From Litorilinea aerophila (lineage in GTDB: Bacteria; Chloroflexota; Anaerolineae; Caldilineales; Caldilineaceae): DNA of 64,000 bases. How positions within the stretch are numbered: the stretch's first letter is position 1; every line of letters starts with the position of its first letter. Positions 33,712 to 42,706 of this stretch are shown here, in pieces. Location of the stretch: positions 17,166 through 81,165 of the forward strand of contig NZ_VIGC02000028.1 of assembly GCF_006569185.2 (NCBI RefSeq), written 5' to 3'. Under the pieces are notes generated by a model. The model did not search any database. It was not told the DNA's origin and worked only from the letters and a program-made list of their open reading frames with translations. A program made the translations under genes and the position numbers.

Positions 33712-35688
33712 ATGTCTCAAGAATCCCGGCAGACCCGTCCTTTTCCCTTCGGACAGGCGGTGGTCTGGGAGCCGGACCCCGCCTGGATGGCCGCCAGCAA
33801 CCTGCAACAGTTCATGACCCGCCACGGCATCGCCAGCTACGATGAGCTGTGCCGCCGGGCCACGGCCGACATCGGCTGGTTCTGGCAGGCGGCGCTGGAA
33901 GATCTGGGCATCGAATTTTATCAGCCCTACACCCAGATCGTGGACCTCAGCGCCGGCGTGGAATTGCCCCGCTGGTGCGTGGGGGGCAGGATGAACATCA
34001 TCCACAACTGCCTGGACAAGTGGCAGTCCACACCGGTGCGCAACCGGGCCGCCCTGCGCTGGGAAGGGGAAGAAGGGGACCGGTGCACCCTCACCTACGC
34101 CGACCTGCACCAGGAGGTGAACCGCTGCGCCAACGCCCTCCGTCAGTTGGGGCTGGGCAAGGGGGACCCGGTGGGCCTCTACATGCCCATGGTGCCGGAG
34201 CTGGCCATTGCCCTGCTGGCCGTGGCCAAGATCGGCGGCATCATCCTGCCTCTCTTCAGCGGCTACGGCCATAGCGCTGTGGCCACCCGCCTGGCCGATG
34301 CCCAGGCCCGGGCCATTTTCACCGCCGACGGCCTCTATCGCCGGGGGCAGCCCGTGGCCCTGAAGCCCGTGGTGGACCAGGCCCTGGCCCAGGCGCCCAC
34401 GGTGGAGCATGTGATCGTCTTCAACCGCACGGGCCAGCAGGATTTGCCCTGGACGCCCGGCCGGGACCACTGGTGGCATGAGCTGGTCCACAGCCAGCCG
34501 GCCCAGGCCCCCACCGAGCCCACCGAAGCAGAAGACATGCTCATGATCATCTACACCAGCGGCACCACCGGGCGCCCCAAGGGTGCGGTCCACACCCACT
34601 GCGGTTTCCCCATCAAGGCGGCCCAGGACCTGCGCCATGCCATGGACCTCAAGCCCGAGGATACCCTCTACTGGATGACCGACATGGGCTGGATGATGGG
34701 GCCGTGGGAAGTCTTCGGCGCCCTGCTCAACGGGGCCACCATGGTTTTCTATGACGGCGCGCCCGACTACCCGGACGTGGACCGGGTCTGGGCGCTGGTG
34801 GAGCGCCACCACGTCACCCACCTGGGCGTCTCCCCCACCCTGATGCGGATGCTGAAGCGGGCTGGCCTGGAACCCGTGCGCCGGCATGACCTCTCCAGCC
34901 TGCGTCTGGTCGGCTCCACAGGCAGCCCCTGGGATCCCGAGAGCTGGCGCTGGCTCTTTGAACAGGTTCTGGAAGGGCGCAAACCCATCCTCAACTACTC
35001 CGGCGGCACGGAGATCAGCGGCGGCATCCTCTGTGGCAACCTGTTCAAGCCCCTGAAACCCTGCTCCTTTGCCGGGCCCGTGGTGGGCATGGACGCAGAT
35101 GTGGTGGACGACGCGTGCAACCCGGTGCGGGGCGCGGTGGGTGAGCTGGTGGTCCGCCAGCCCTGGATCGGCATGACCCGCAGCTTCTGGCAAGACCATG
35201 ATCGCTACCTGGACACCTACTGGCGCCGGTTCCCCGGCCTGTGGGTTCACGGCGACTTTGCCGCCATTGACGAGGATGGCCTCTGGTACATCCTGGGGCG
35301 CAGCGACGACACCATCAAGGTGGCCGGCAAACGGTTGGGGCCGGCGGAGGTGGAGGCGGTGCTCAACGCCCACCCGGCCGTGGTGGAGTCCGCCGCCATC
35401 GGCGTACCCCACCCCCTCAAGGACCAGGAAGTGGTCGCCTTCTGCGTGCTCCAGCCGGAGTACGAGCCGTCGGATGCCCTGCGCCAGACCTTGCTGGACC
35501 AGGTGGCTGCCGCCCTGGGGAAGCCCCTTCGTCCCCGGGAGGTGAAGTTTGTCACCGCCCTGCCCAAGACCCGCAACGCCAAGGTGATGCGGCGGGTCAT
35601 CCGCGCGGCCTACCTGGGCGAGCCCCTGGGCGACCTGACCAGCCTGGAGGATCCGGACACGGTGGAGGCGATCCGCCGCGCCGTGTAA
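33712..35688 (+). CDS. acyl-CoA synthetase (AMP-forming, acetyl/propionyl-CoA synthetase-like)
   Basis: A 658-residue adenylate-forming enzyme that activates a carboxylic acid with ATP and CoA. The N-terminal ACAS_N-like segment (RWCVGGRMNIIHNCLDKW) is followed by the A3 loop YTSGTTGRPKGAVHTH. Further core motifs are STGSPWDPESW, LNYSGGTE and the hinge LGRSDDTIKVAGKRL. The C-terminal catalytic Lys sits in TRNAKVMRR, where other synthetases have SGK. The protein is close in layout to acetyl-CoA synthetase, but the acid cannot be named from sequence. ATG at 33712 is supported by GAGGAG four bases upstream. Confidence 0.92.
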   Translation: MSQESRQTRPFPFGQAVVWEPDPAWMAASNLQQFMTRHGIASYDELCRRATADIGWFWQAALEDLGIEFYQPYTQIVDLSAGVELPRWCVGGRMNIIHNCLDKWQSTPVRNRAALRWEGEEGDRCTLTYADLHQEVNRCANALRQLGLGKGDPVGLYMPMVPELAIALLAVAKIGGIILPLFSGYGHSAVATRLADAQARAIFTADGLYRRGQPVALKPVVDQALAQAPTVEHVIVFNRTGQQDLPWTPGRDHWWHELVHSQPAQAPTEPTEAEDMLMIIYTSGTTGRPKGAVHTHCGFPIKAAQDLRHAMDLKPEDTLYWMTDMGWMMGPWEVFGALLNGATMVFYDGAPDYPDVDRVWALVERHHVTHLGVSPTLMRMLKRAGLEPVRRHDLSSLRLVGSTGSPWDPESWRWLFEQVLEGRKPILNYSGGTEISGGILCGNLFKPLKPCSFAGPVVGMDADVVDDACNPVRGAVGELVVRQPWIGMTRSFWQDHDRYLDTYWRRFPGLWVHGDFAAIDEDGLWYILGRSDDTIKVAGKRLGPAEVEAVLNAHPAVVESAAIGVPHPLKDQEVVAFCVLQPEYEPSDALRQTLLDQVAAALGKPLRPREVKFVTALPKTRNAKVMRRVIRAAYLGEPLGDLTSLEDPDTVEAIRRAV

Positions 35689-35713
35689 CCCAAACCCATT
35701 TCGAGAAACCCCT

Positions 35714-37603
35714 GTGAACCTGATCACCGTTGAAAACCTGACCAAACATCTGGGCGAACGTTTGCTCTTCGACGGCGCCCATCTGCAGATCAACCGGGGC
35801 GACCGGGTCGGCCTGATCGGCGTCAACGGCAGCGGAAAAAGCACCCTCCTGCGCATCATCGCCGGCCTGGAGCCCCCGGACGCGGGCACCGTCACCATCT
35901 GGGGGGGCGTGCGGGTGGAGTACCTGCCCCAGGAGCCGGAGCTGGACGAACGGCTCACCGTCCTGGATCAAATTTTCGCCAGCCCTTCGGAGTCCATGCA
36001 GCGCCTGCGTGCCTACCAGGAAGCGGCCCAGGCCCTGCAGCAGCGGCCCGAAGATCCGGCCGTCCAGGCCCGCTTTGCCGAGATCACGGCGGAAATGGAG
36101 CGCACCGGCGGCTGGGCCGCGGAAGCCAACGCCAAGGCCGTGCTGACGCGCCTGGGCATCACCGATTTCCAGGCGCGCATCGGCGAACTGAGCGGCGGCC
36201 AGCGCAAGCGGGTGGCTCTGGCCCGGGCCCTCATCGAACCAGCCGACCTCCTGATCCTGGACGAACCCACCAACCACATCGACGCGGAGACCGTGGCCTG
36301 GCTGGAGGAGTACCTGGCTGCCTTCCCCGGCGCCCTGCTCATGGTCACCCACGACCGCTACTTCCTGGACCGGGTGGTCAACCGCATTGTGGAACTGGAC
36401 CGCCGACAACTGGTCAGCTACAGCGGCAACTACACCCGCTATCTGGAGGAGCGGGCTGCCCGTCAACAACGCCTGGCCGAAGCGGAACAGAAGCGCCAGA
36501 AGCTGCTCCAGCGGGAGCTGGAATGGCTCCGGCGCAGCCCCATGGCCCGGGGCACCAAGCAAAAAGCCCGCAAGCAACGGGTGGAGGAATTGCTGCAGAT
36601 CCGCTACGACCGGGGCGACGAGACCGTCTCCATGGCCCTGGCGGGCCGACGCCTGGGCACCCAGGTGCTCCGGGCCCAGGGCCTGGTCAAACGCTTCGAC
36701 GGCCGGCCGGTGGTCAACGGCGTGGACCTGGAGCTGGAACCCGGCGAACGCGTGGGCATCCTGGGGCCCAACGGCGCCGGCAAGAGCACCCTGTTGGACC
36801 TCCTGGCCGGCAAGCTCGAGCCGGATCAGGGCACCGTCCACTGGGGCGAGACGGTGCGCCTGGGCTACTACGATCAGGAAGGCGACGATCTGGACGACGA
36901 CCTGCGGGTCCTGGAGTTCATCGAACAGGAGGCGCCCCTCATCCACACCAAAGACGGGTCCCGGGTGGAAGCGGCCCAGATGCTGGAGTGGTTCCTCTTC
37001 CCCCGCCCCATGCAGCGGGCGCGCATCGGCAGCCTCAGCGGCGGCGAACGGCGTCGCCTCTACCTCCTGCGCACCCTGGTGCACCAGCCCAACGTGCTGC
37101 TCCTGGATGAGCCGACCAACGACCTGGACATCCAGACCCTGACCGTGCTGGAAGAATTCCTGGACCACTTCAGCGGCTGCGTGGTGGTGGTGAGCCACGA
37201 CCGCTACTTCCTGGACCGGACGGTAGACTTCCTGGTCAGCATGGAAGATGGCCGCCTGGGCCCCCGCTACCCCACGCCCTACGAGACTTTCCAACGCCTG
37301 CGCCAGGCCGCCACCCCGGACGACCGCCGGCCCCCTGAACCGACCCGGCCGACCCCGCCTCCGCCGGCCTCCCGACAGGCCCGGGGTCTGAGCTGGAAGG
37401 AGCAGCGGCTGCTGGAGGAGCTGGAAGCCCGCATCGATGAACTGGAGCAGCGCCGGGAAACCCTCCTGGCGGAGATGAACGGCTGCGGCGATGACTACCT
37501 GCGCCTGCAGGCCCTCTCCGCCGAGCTGGAAACGCTGGACGCGGAGCTGGAGTCCACCCTGGAACACTGGCTGGCCCTGTCTGAACGGGCCGAGGCCGTA
37601 TAA
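35714..37603 (+). CDS. ABC-F family ATPase (Uup/EttA-type)
   Basis: A 629-residue soluble protein with two ABC domains on one chain and no membrane helix, so it acts on the ribosome rather than as a transporter. Domain 1 has GVNGSGKST, LSGGQRKRVALARAL and LILDEPTNHID; domain 2 has GPNGAGKST, LSGGERRRLYLL and LLLDEPTNDLD. The linker between them (about residues 235-315) is basic and helical (the P-site tRNA interaction motif region). A C-terminal coiled coil (about 555-625), typical of Uup-like members, follows a Pro-rich stretch. Start is GTG at 35714, 25 bases after the synthetase. Confidence 0.93.
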   Translation: MNLITVENLTKHLGERLLFDGAHLQINRGDRVGLIGVNGSGKSTLLRIIAGLEPPDAGTVTIWGGVRVEYLPQEPELDERLTVLDQIFASPSESMQRLRAYQEAAQALQQRPEDPAVQARFAEITAEMERTGGWAAEANAKAVLTRLGITDFQARIGELSGGQRKRVALARALIEPADLLILDEPTNHIDAETVAWLEEYLAAFPGALLMVTHDRYFLDRVVNRIVELDRRQLVSYSGNYTRYLEERAARQQRLAEAEQKRQKLLQRELEWLRRSPMARGTKQKARKQRVEELLQIRYDRGDETVSMALAGRRLGTQVLRAQGLVKRFDGRPVVNGVDLELEPGERVGILGPNGAGKSTLLDLLAGKLEPDQGTVHWGETVRLGYYDQEGDDLDDDLRVLEFIEQEAPLIHTKDGSRVEAAQMLEWFLFPRPMQRARIGSLSGGERRRLYLLRTLVHQPNVLLLDEPTNDLDIQTLTVLEEFLDHFSGCVVVVSHDRYFLDRTVDFLVSMEDGRLGPRYPTPYETFQRLRQAATPDDRRPPEPTRPTPPPPASRQARGLSWKEQRLLEELEARIDELEQRRETLLAEMNGCGDDYLRLQALSAELETLDAELESTLEHWLALSERAEAV

Positions 37604-37645
37604 CTCAAGCTCTTCTGACCCCAAATCTGACCTAAAGGCTGGATC

Positions 37646-39508
37646 ATGTCCTACGATTTTGCCCGTTATCTGAACATTCGTAGCGCCATCAATCCTGTGC
37701 TGTCCCCGGACGGACAGCGGGTTGCCTTCCTCAGCGACATCACCGGGATCTTTCAGGCCTGGAGCGTGGGCATCCAGGGGGAAGGGGTGGCCCGATGGCC
37801 TCGCCAACTCACCTTCTTCAGCGACAAGATTTGGGAGATCCACGGCACGCCGGCGGCCGACCATCTGCTGGCCGTGGGCGATGTAGCCGGCAACGAGCGG
37901 CAACAGTTTTACCTGATCACCAACTACGGCGCCGGCGAGGGCGGGCGGGAAGGCCACCACGTGATCCGCCTGACCCAGGACGATCAGGCCATCCACACCT
38001 TTGGCGCCTGGAGCCAGGATGGCCGACGTCTGGTCTACACCAGCAACGCCCGCAACCAGGTGGATTTCGACCTCTACCTGCTGGACCTGGAGAGCGGCAC
38101 AGCCCGCTGCCTGCGGGAGTGGGCGGGGCGACGGAGTGTGGTGGCCTGGGGCCGCGGCGACCGCGCCATCCTCAGCGTAGACACGGTGGCCACCGAGCAG
38201 ATCGAGCTCTACCTGCTGGATCTGGAGAGCGGCCAGGAGCGGCACCTGGCCGCCGGGCAGCCCCATGCCCGCTACAGCGAAATCCGCTGGGTGCAGGACC
38301 AGGTCTACCTGCTCAGCGACCGGCTCCATGACCGGGGCGCCCTCTGCCGCCTGGATCTGGCCAGCGGCGAACTGGAGCCCCTGCTCTTCGCCGAGGAGCT
38401 GGACGCCGCGGCGGCGCCCCATCGGGGGGAGTTGGAGCTGCTCGCGGTGGCGCCCCAGGGGGATCAGGCGGCGCTCACCTACAACGGCGACGGGTACAGC
38501 CACCTCTTCCTGGTGGATCTGGTCAACCGCCGCTGGCGCCGGGTGGAGTCCCTGCCCTTGGGCGTGATCGGCCACCTCCAGTTCAGCCGGGACGGCCGCC
38601 GGCTCATCCTGGACCTGCAGAGCCCGGTGCAGCCGCCGGATATCTGGCTGCTGGAGCTGGAGACGGTGGAGGCGCGCCAGCTCACCTTCAGCAACCTGGC
38701 CGGCCTGGACCCGGCTACCTTCGTGGCGCCGGAGCTGATCCGCTACCCCACCTTCGACGGACGCTCCATCCCCGCCTTCTTCTACCGGCCCCGCCAGTCA
38801 CCGCCATCCCAGGGCTATCCCTGCATCCTCTACGTCCATGGCGGCCCGGCGGGCCAGCAGCGGCCCGACTTCGATGTGCGCTTCCAGTATTTCCTGCACC
38901 GGGGCTACGCCCTGCTGGTGCCCAACGTGCGGGGGAGCACCGGCTATGGCCGCCACTACATGATGCTGGACGATGTGGAGCGCCGCCTGGACAGCGTGGC
39001 GGACCTGAAGCACGCGGTGGCCTGGCTTCACCAGCAGCCCCTCATCGATTCCCGACGAATTGCCATCTACGGGCGCAGCTACGGCGGCTACATGGTCCTG
39101 GCTGCCCTGACCGAGTATCCGGAGCTCTTCGCGGCCGGCATCGACGTGGTGGGGATCGCCAACTGGGTCACCTTCCTGGAGCGTACCAGCCCCTGGCGGC
39201 GGGCCCACCGGGAGCGGGAGTACGGCAGCCTGGCCGAGCACCGGGCGTTCCTGGAGCGGATTTCACCCATCCACAAGGCCGACCGCATCCGTGCGCCCCT
39301 GTTGGTGCTGGCCGGCGACAACGACCCCCGGGTGCCCCTGTTCGAGTCCGAACAGATCGTGGCCCGGGTGCGGGAAGCGGGGGGCACAGTAGAGTTCGTC
39401 CACTACCCGGACGAGGGGCACAAGTTCAGCAAGCTGGCCAACCGCATCGACAGCTTCACCCGCATGGCCGATTTCCTGGACTGGCATCTGGGCGGGGAGG
39501 CGGGCTGA
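37646..39508 (+). CDS. S9-family prolyl oligopeptidase-like peptidase
   Basis: A 620-residue serine peptidase of family S9 with an N-terminal beta-propeller (about residues 15-340) and a C-terminal alpha/beta hydrolase domain. The nucleophile elbow is IYGRSYGGYM, the Asp lies in GDNDPRVPLF and the His in YPDEGHKFSK. The oxyanion-hole region LYVHGGPAGQQRPDF is intact. There is no signal peptide, so the enzyme is probably cytosolic and trims short peptides. Start is ATG at 37646, 42 bases after the ABC-F gene. Confidence 0.94.
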   Translation: MSYDFARYLNIRSAINPVLSPDGQRVAFLSDITGIFQAWSVGIQGEGVARWPRQLTFFSDKIWEIHGTPAADHLLAVGDVAGNERQQFYLITNYGAGEGGREGHHVIRLTQDDQAIHTFGAWSQDGRRLVYTSNARNQVDFDLYLLDLESGTARCLREWAGRRSVVAWGRGDRAILSVDTVATEQIELYLLDLESGQERHLAAGQPHARYSEIRWVQDQVYLLSDRLHDRGALCRLDLASGELEPLLFAEELDAAAAPHRGELELLAVAPQGDQAALTYNGDGYSHLFLVDLVNRRWRRVESLPLGVIGHLQFSRDGRRLILDLQSPVQPPDIWLLELETVEARQLTFSNLAGLDPATFVAPELIRYPTFDGRSIPAFFYRPRQSPPSQGYPCILYVHGGPAGQQRPDFDVRFQYFLHRGYALLVPNVRGSTGYGRHYMMLDDVERRLDSVADLKHAVAWLHQQPLIDSRRIAIYGRSYGGYMVLAALTEYPELFAAGIDVVGIANWVTFLERTSPWRRAHREREYGSLAEHRAFLERISPIHKADRIRAPLLVLAGDNDPRVPLFESEQIVARVREAGGTVEFVHYPDEGHKFSKLANRIDSFTRMADFLDWHLGGEAG

Positions 39509-39520
39509 GCGCTGGCCCGT

Positions 39521-39549
39521 TTGCACGGCTTTTTCAGGCATGCTACACT
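39521..39549 (+). promoter_or_regulatory. promoter of the LysM-protein gene
   Basis: TTGCAC (39521-39526) and TACACT (39544-39549) are 17 bases apart; the ATG follows at 39615. Confidence 0.6.
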
Positions 39550-39614
39550 GACCACCCATCCAGCCCAGGATGGCGTAACCCTGCCCCTATCATCGTTGGA
39601 GATGACATCGAGCC

Positions 39615-40802
39615 ATGCAAGAGGTGACCTGTTTCCGCTGTGGCCATGTGGCGTATGTGACGCCGGACGCATCCAACTGTCCCTCCTGTGGCCAGGACCT
39701 CCAGCAGTTGATCCCGCCGGAATTTGTGTCGGGCTACTTCTATGAGCGGGCCAGCCACATCGCAACCGGCGGCAACTGGCAGGCCGCCCTGGCCGAGGTG
39801 GAGCGCGGCCTGGTCCTGGTGGACAGCGCAGAGCTGCGGCTTCTGGCGGCCATCCTGGCCAAGCGGCTGGGGCGTTTTGAGCAGATGCGCCGCCATGTGG
39901 CCGCCATCCCGGTGGATGACTCCCTGCGCCCCGAAGCGGAGTGGCTCATCCGCTCCCACCAGGAGGAGCAGCGATTGCGCCGGGCCGGCGCCAGGCGGGT
40001 CCGGCCGGGGAGCCGTGGGCGGAGCTCTTCGCCGGCTACGGCCTCTTCTGCCTTCGTGGAGCGGGCCTTCCTGGCCGACCAGGGGGCGGATGCCCGGCGG
40101 GCCGAAAAGGGCCAAACCGTCTTCGGCCTGGCCACATGGACGGCGGTGGGCCTGGCTTTTCTGTTGGTGGCGGCCATCGGCGTGGGAGTCTCCTGGTGGG
40201 GGAGGGCGCTGCCGTCCCAGGACGTCACATCTGCGTCGGCCACGGCCACCGGGCCGGAGCCTGGCCTGGGCCAGGAGGCGGAGGGCGGGACCACGCCCAC
40301 TCCGGAGGGCCAGCCCACTCCTGTGCTCACCCCAATCCCCAGCGCGACCATCCCGGGTGACCTGGTTCTCAGCCCCACCGCGTCACCGGCGCTGGCAGAT
40401 GCCGGCACGGGCGGGAACGTATTGAGCCTGGCAGGCTTTGATCTGGAGCGTCTGCTGCGAGAAGCGGGCCACGAGGAGTTGCTTGGGCTGGGGATCCAGG
40501 CCCAGGTGCAGGGAAACCGGGTGATCCTCCAGGGGATTGTCCACCTGGATGCCCAGCGTCGGCTGCTGAAGGAGTTGTTGGAAGCGGTGCCCGGCGTGGC
40601 TGAGGTGAGCACCGTCAACCTGCTGCTTCGCCCCCTGCCCACCTACACGGTGCAGGCCGGCGATACCCTCTGGAGCATTGCGTACGACATCTACGGGGAT
40701 CCAACGCGCAAGGACGACCTGTACGCGCAGAATCGAGACATCCTGCGCTCGCCCGATGCCCTGGACGTGGGGATGGTCCTGAAGGTGCCGCCCCTGGAGT
40801 AG
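39615..40802 (+). CDS. zinc-ribbon / BON-like / LysM membrane protein
   Basis: A 395-residue protein with an unusual order of modules. A four-Cys zinc ribbon lies at residues 6-25 (CFRCG... CPSCG). A helical repeat region with TPR-like character follows (about 40-125), then a basic Ser-rich linker and one membrane helix (about 175-195, TAVGLAFLLVAAIGVGVSWW). After a Thr/Pro-rich linker comes a BON-like domain (about 275-340, GIQAQVQGNRVILQGIV), and a C-terminal LysM domain (TYTVQAGDTLWSIAYDIYGD) closes the chain. The ribbon should lie inside and LysM outside, binding peptidoglycan or chitin-like glycans. Role unknown. Confidence 0.85.
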   Translation: MQEVTCFRCGHVAYVTPDASNCPSCGQDLQQLIPPEFVSGYFYERASHIATGGNWQAALAEVERGLVLVDSAELRLLAAILAKRLGRFEQMRRHVAAIPVDDSLRPEAEWLIRSHQEEQRLRRAGARRVRPGSRGRSSSPATASSAFVERAFLADQGADARRAEKGQTVFGLATWTAVGLAFLLVAAIGVGVSWWGRALPSQDVTSASATATGPEPGLGQEAEGGTTPTPEGQPTPVLTPIPSATIPGDLVLSPTASPALADAGTGGNVLSLAGFDLERLLREAGHEELLGLGIQAQVQGNRVILQGIVHLDAQRRLLKELLEAVPGVAEVSTVNLLLRPLPTYTVQAGDTLWSIAYDIYGDPTRKDDLYAQNRDILRSPDALDVGMVLKVPPLE

Positions 40803-40867
40803 GGGGTTGCCTTGACGACCGGCGGGCGCACCCCGGGGGCAGCTCCCAGTACAGTTTACCGGCGCAG

Positions 40868-42112
40868 CTACCTGGGGGGATGCATGGGCATGACTACGTG
40901 GAGGAATTCTTCCTCGCCCATGCCCAGGGGGCGAATGGTGCCCGGCCGGGTGCTTTGGGTGGTCTCCAGCACCACCTGGGGCTGGTCGATCTGGCTGAGG
41001 ACGTCGATCAGGAAGCGGGCATCGAAGGCGATTTCCAGCTCCTCCCCTTCCACCAGGGCATCGATTTCGTTGACGCTGTCTCCCATTTCCGCGCTGGTAG
41101 CCGTCAGCCGGAGCTGTCCCCCCTCCTGACCGCCCGGCCCGGGCGTGACGCCCAGGCGCACGATGTTGGCGTTGTCCCGGGCGAAGAGGTAGGCCACCCG
41201 CACGGCCTTGAGGAACTGGGCGGTGTCCACCACGGTTCGGGTGTTGTAGCTTTTGGGGATGATGGCCCGGTAGTCCGGGAAGCGGGCATCGATGAGCTGG
41301 CTGATGAGTTCCACCTGCTGGAAGCTGCCCCGGCTTTCACTTTTGCCCCGAAGCTTGAAGAGGATCTGGTTGCGGGCCTGGGTGACCAGCACCTGGACCG
41401 GCTGTTCTTCGTCTGCGTCGGCGCTGATGCGGGCCAGTTCGCCCAGGCTCCGGGCCGGCACGATCACCTTGATGGGCTCCCGCTGGGCGCCCTCTGGCTG
41501 CGTCCCGGCTAGGAGAACGCTGCGGATGCTGAGCCGGTAGCCATCGGTGGCGGCCATGGTGAGGCGGGTGCCGTCGGCCTCCGGCACGAAGTTGACCTCC
41601 ACGCCGGTCAGGGTGGGGCGGCTTTCATCGGTAGAGGCGGCAAAGATCACCTGGTCGATCATCTTGCGCAGGCCAGGGGCAGCCAGCTCGATGCGCACAC
41701 CCTCCAGTGTCTCCACCTGGGAGGAGGCATCCCCCTGGGGGTCGTCCGCGGTGGGCAGGATGGGAAAGTCGGCGGCATCGATGCCTTTCATGTTGGCATC
41801 GTAGCGGGCGCAGTGGAGGTGCAGGGTTTGGGTGCGCACCGACAGCTCCATGTCGATGCGTTCCGGGGGGAGGCTGTTGACGAATTCGCTGAGCAGGCGG
41901 GCCGGCACGGTGATGGCGCCTTCATCTTCCACCTTGGCGCCGATCCAGCAGTTGATGCCGATTTCCAGATTGGTCGCGGCCAGCCGGAGCTGGTTGTTCC
42001 GGGCTTCCAGGAGAATGTTGCCCAGAACGGGCAAGGTGCTTCGGGTTGAGACGGCCCGGCTGACGATGGAGAGTCCTTTGGCCAGATTTTCTTGAAGACA
42101 GCTTACCCGCAC
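40868..42112 (-). CDS. dnaN: DNA polymerase III beta subunit (sliding clamp)
   Basis: A 414-residue clamp that rings DNA and gives the replicase processivity. The three clamp domains can be followed: STRSTLPVLGNILLEARNNQ in the first, GVEVNFVPEADGTRLTMAATDGYRL in the second, and the C-terminal DVLSQIDQPQVVLE with VMPM near the end. It is longer than the usual 365-380 residues because of an insert in domain 2-3. The start is GTG at 42112, supported by AGGAGG five bases upstream. No dnaA or recF is adjacent, so the locus is not a classic origin region within this window. Confidence 0.95.
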   Translation of the reverse strand: MRVSCLQENLAKGLSIVSRAVSTRSTLPVLGNILLEARNNQLRLAATNLEIGINCWIGAKVEDEGAITVPARLLSEFVNSLPPERIDMELSVRTQTLHLHCARYDANMKGIDAADFPILPTADDPQGDASSQVETLEGVRIELAAPGLRKMIDQVIFAASTDESRPTLTGVEVNFVPEADGTRLTMAATDGYRLSIRSVLLAGTQPEGAQREPIKVIVPARSLGELARISADADEEQPVQVLVTQARNQILFKLRGKSESRGSFQQVELISQLIDARFPDYRAIIPKSYNTRTVVDTAQFLKAVRVAYLFARDNANIVRLGVTPGPGGQEGGQLRLTATSAEMGDSVNEIDALVEGEELEIAFDARFLIDVLSQIDQPQVVLETTQSTRPGTIRPLGMGEEEFLHVVMPMHPPR

Positions 42113-42249
42113 TGGGTCCTCCTGCTAGCTGCTTGGCGTTCCTGGGTTGAAAGTGGATAGCACTGATATGGCTGATATTGTTATGGACGTTTGCCAGGTT
42201 GGTACTGCATATCAGGGCATGTCAGGTGAGCGAGATAATGTCGGCCCAA

Positions 42250-42278
42250 AGTATATCATATCCTTCTGTAATTGCGAA
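42250..42278 (-). promoter_or_regulatory. candidate promoter of dnaN
   Basis: On the minus strand TTCGCA (42278-42273) and TATACT (42255-42250) are 17 bases apart. It lies about 140 bases upstream of the GTG of dnaN. Confidence 0.4.
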
Positions 42279-42399
42279 TTGTTTTCCCAAGAAAGGGCGT
42301 AGTTCACAATCGTCGGGGATCGCCCATCGGACGCCGCCGTGTTGAACTTTACGCATTTTAAAGTACGGATTTGCCAATTCCTTTAGAATCGCGGTATAC

Positions 42400-42440
42400 A
42401 TGGCTTTACTGCAAAAAGGTCCAATTAGGACGCTGACCCA
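42400..42440 (+). repeat. dispersed intergenic repeat, copy 4 (partial)
   Basis: The start of the repeat is present (ATGGCTTTACTGCAAAAAGG then AGGACGCTGACCCA) with several changes; the match stops after 42440. Confidence 0.6.
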
Positions 42441-42706
42441 ACATCAAACTTCTAATATAGCCCTTCAGGAGCTTGCCACAAAGGCGCATCGCCCCGAAAC
42501 GCCCTTATCACCGCTTTGCCGCCTGATGACAACTCTGCCTTGCACCCCTATTGGCTTTCTCCTCACGCAGCAGGCATGCATTGAGCAACCCCTGCCCCTG
42601 GAAGGTGGAGGATGGGGCGGATGCAACCACATTTGTCTGGCCGGGTAGGTGAATCAGCCCTGTATATGAGTCTGCCCTGTTCGAGATGAGAAAGGAGAAA
42701 ACGGAC

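Larger units (their letters stand above)
42113..42706. other. 594-bp intergenic stretch between dnaN and the Liv operon
   Basis: No gene is supported here. I looked for DnaA boxes (TTATCCACA and its complement) and for an AT-rich unwinding region and saw none convincing. It holds the dnaN promoter, part of the dispersed repeat, and a possible plus-strand promoter TTGCCA (42371) with TATACA (42395) 18 bases away. Confidence 0.6.

Noticed and set aside
35597..38575. 992-codon minus-strand frame opposite the ABC-F and S9 peptidase genes
   Set aside because: It is a shadow of two genes with clear motifs on the plus strand; His/Gln/Val-rich composition is typical of antisense frames here.
42113..42706. 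Replication origin upstream of dnaN
   Set aside because: No DnaA boxes or AT-rich unwinding element recognised.
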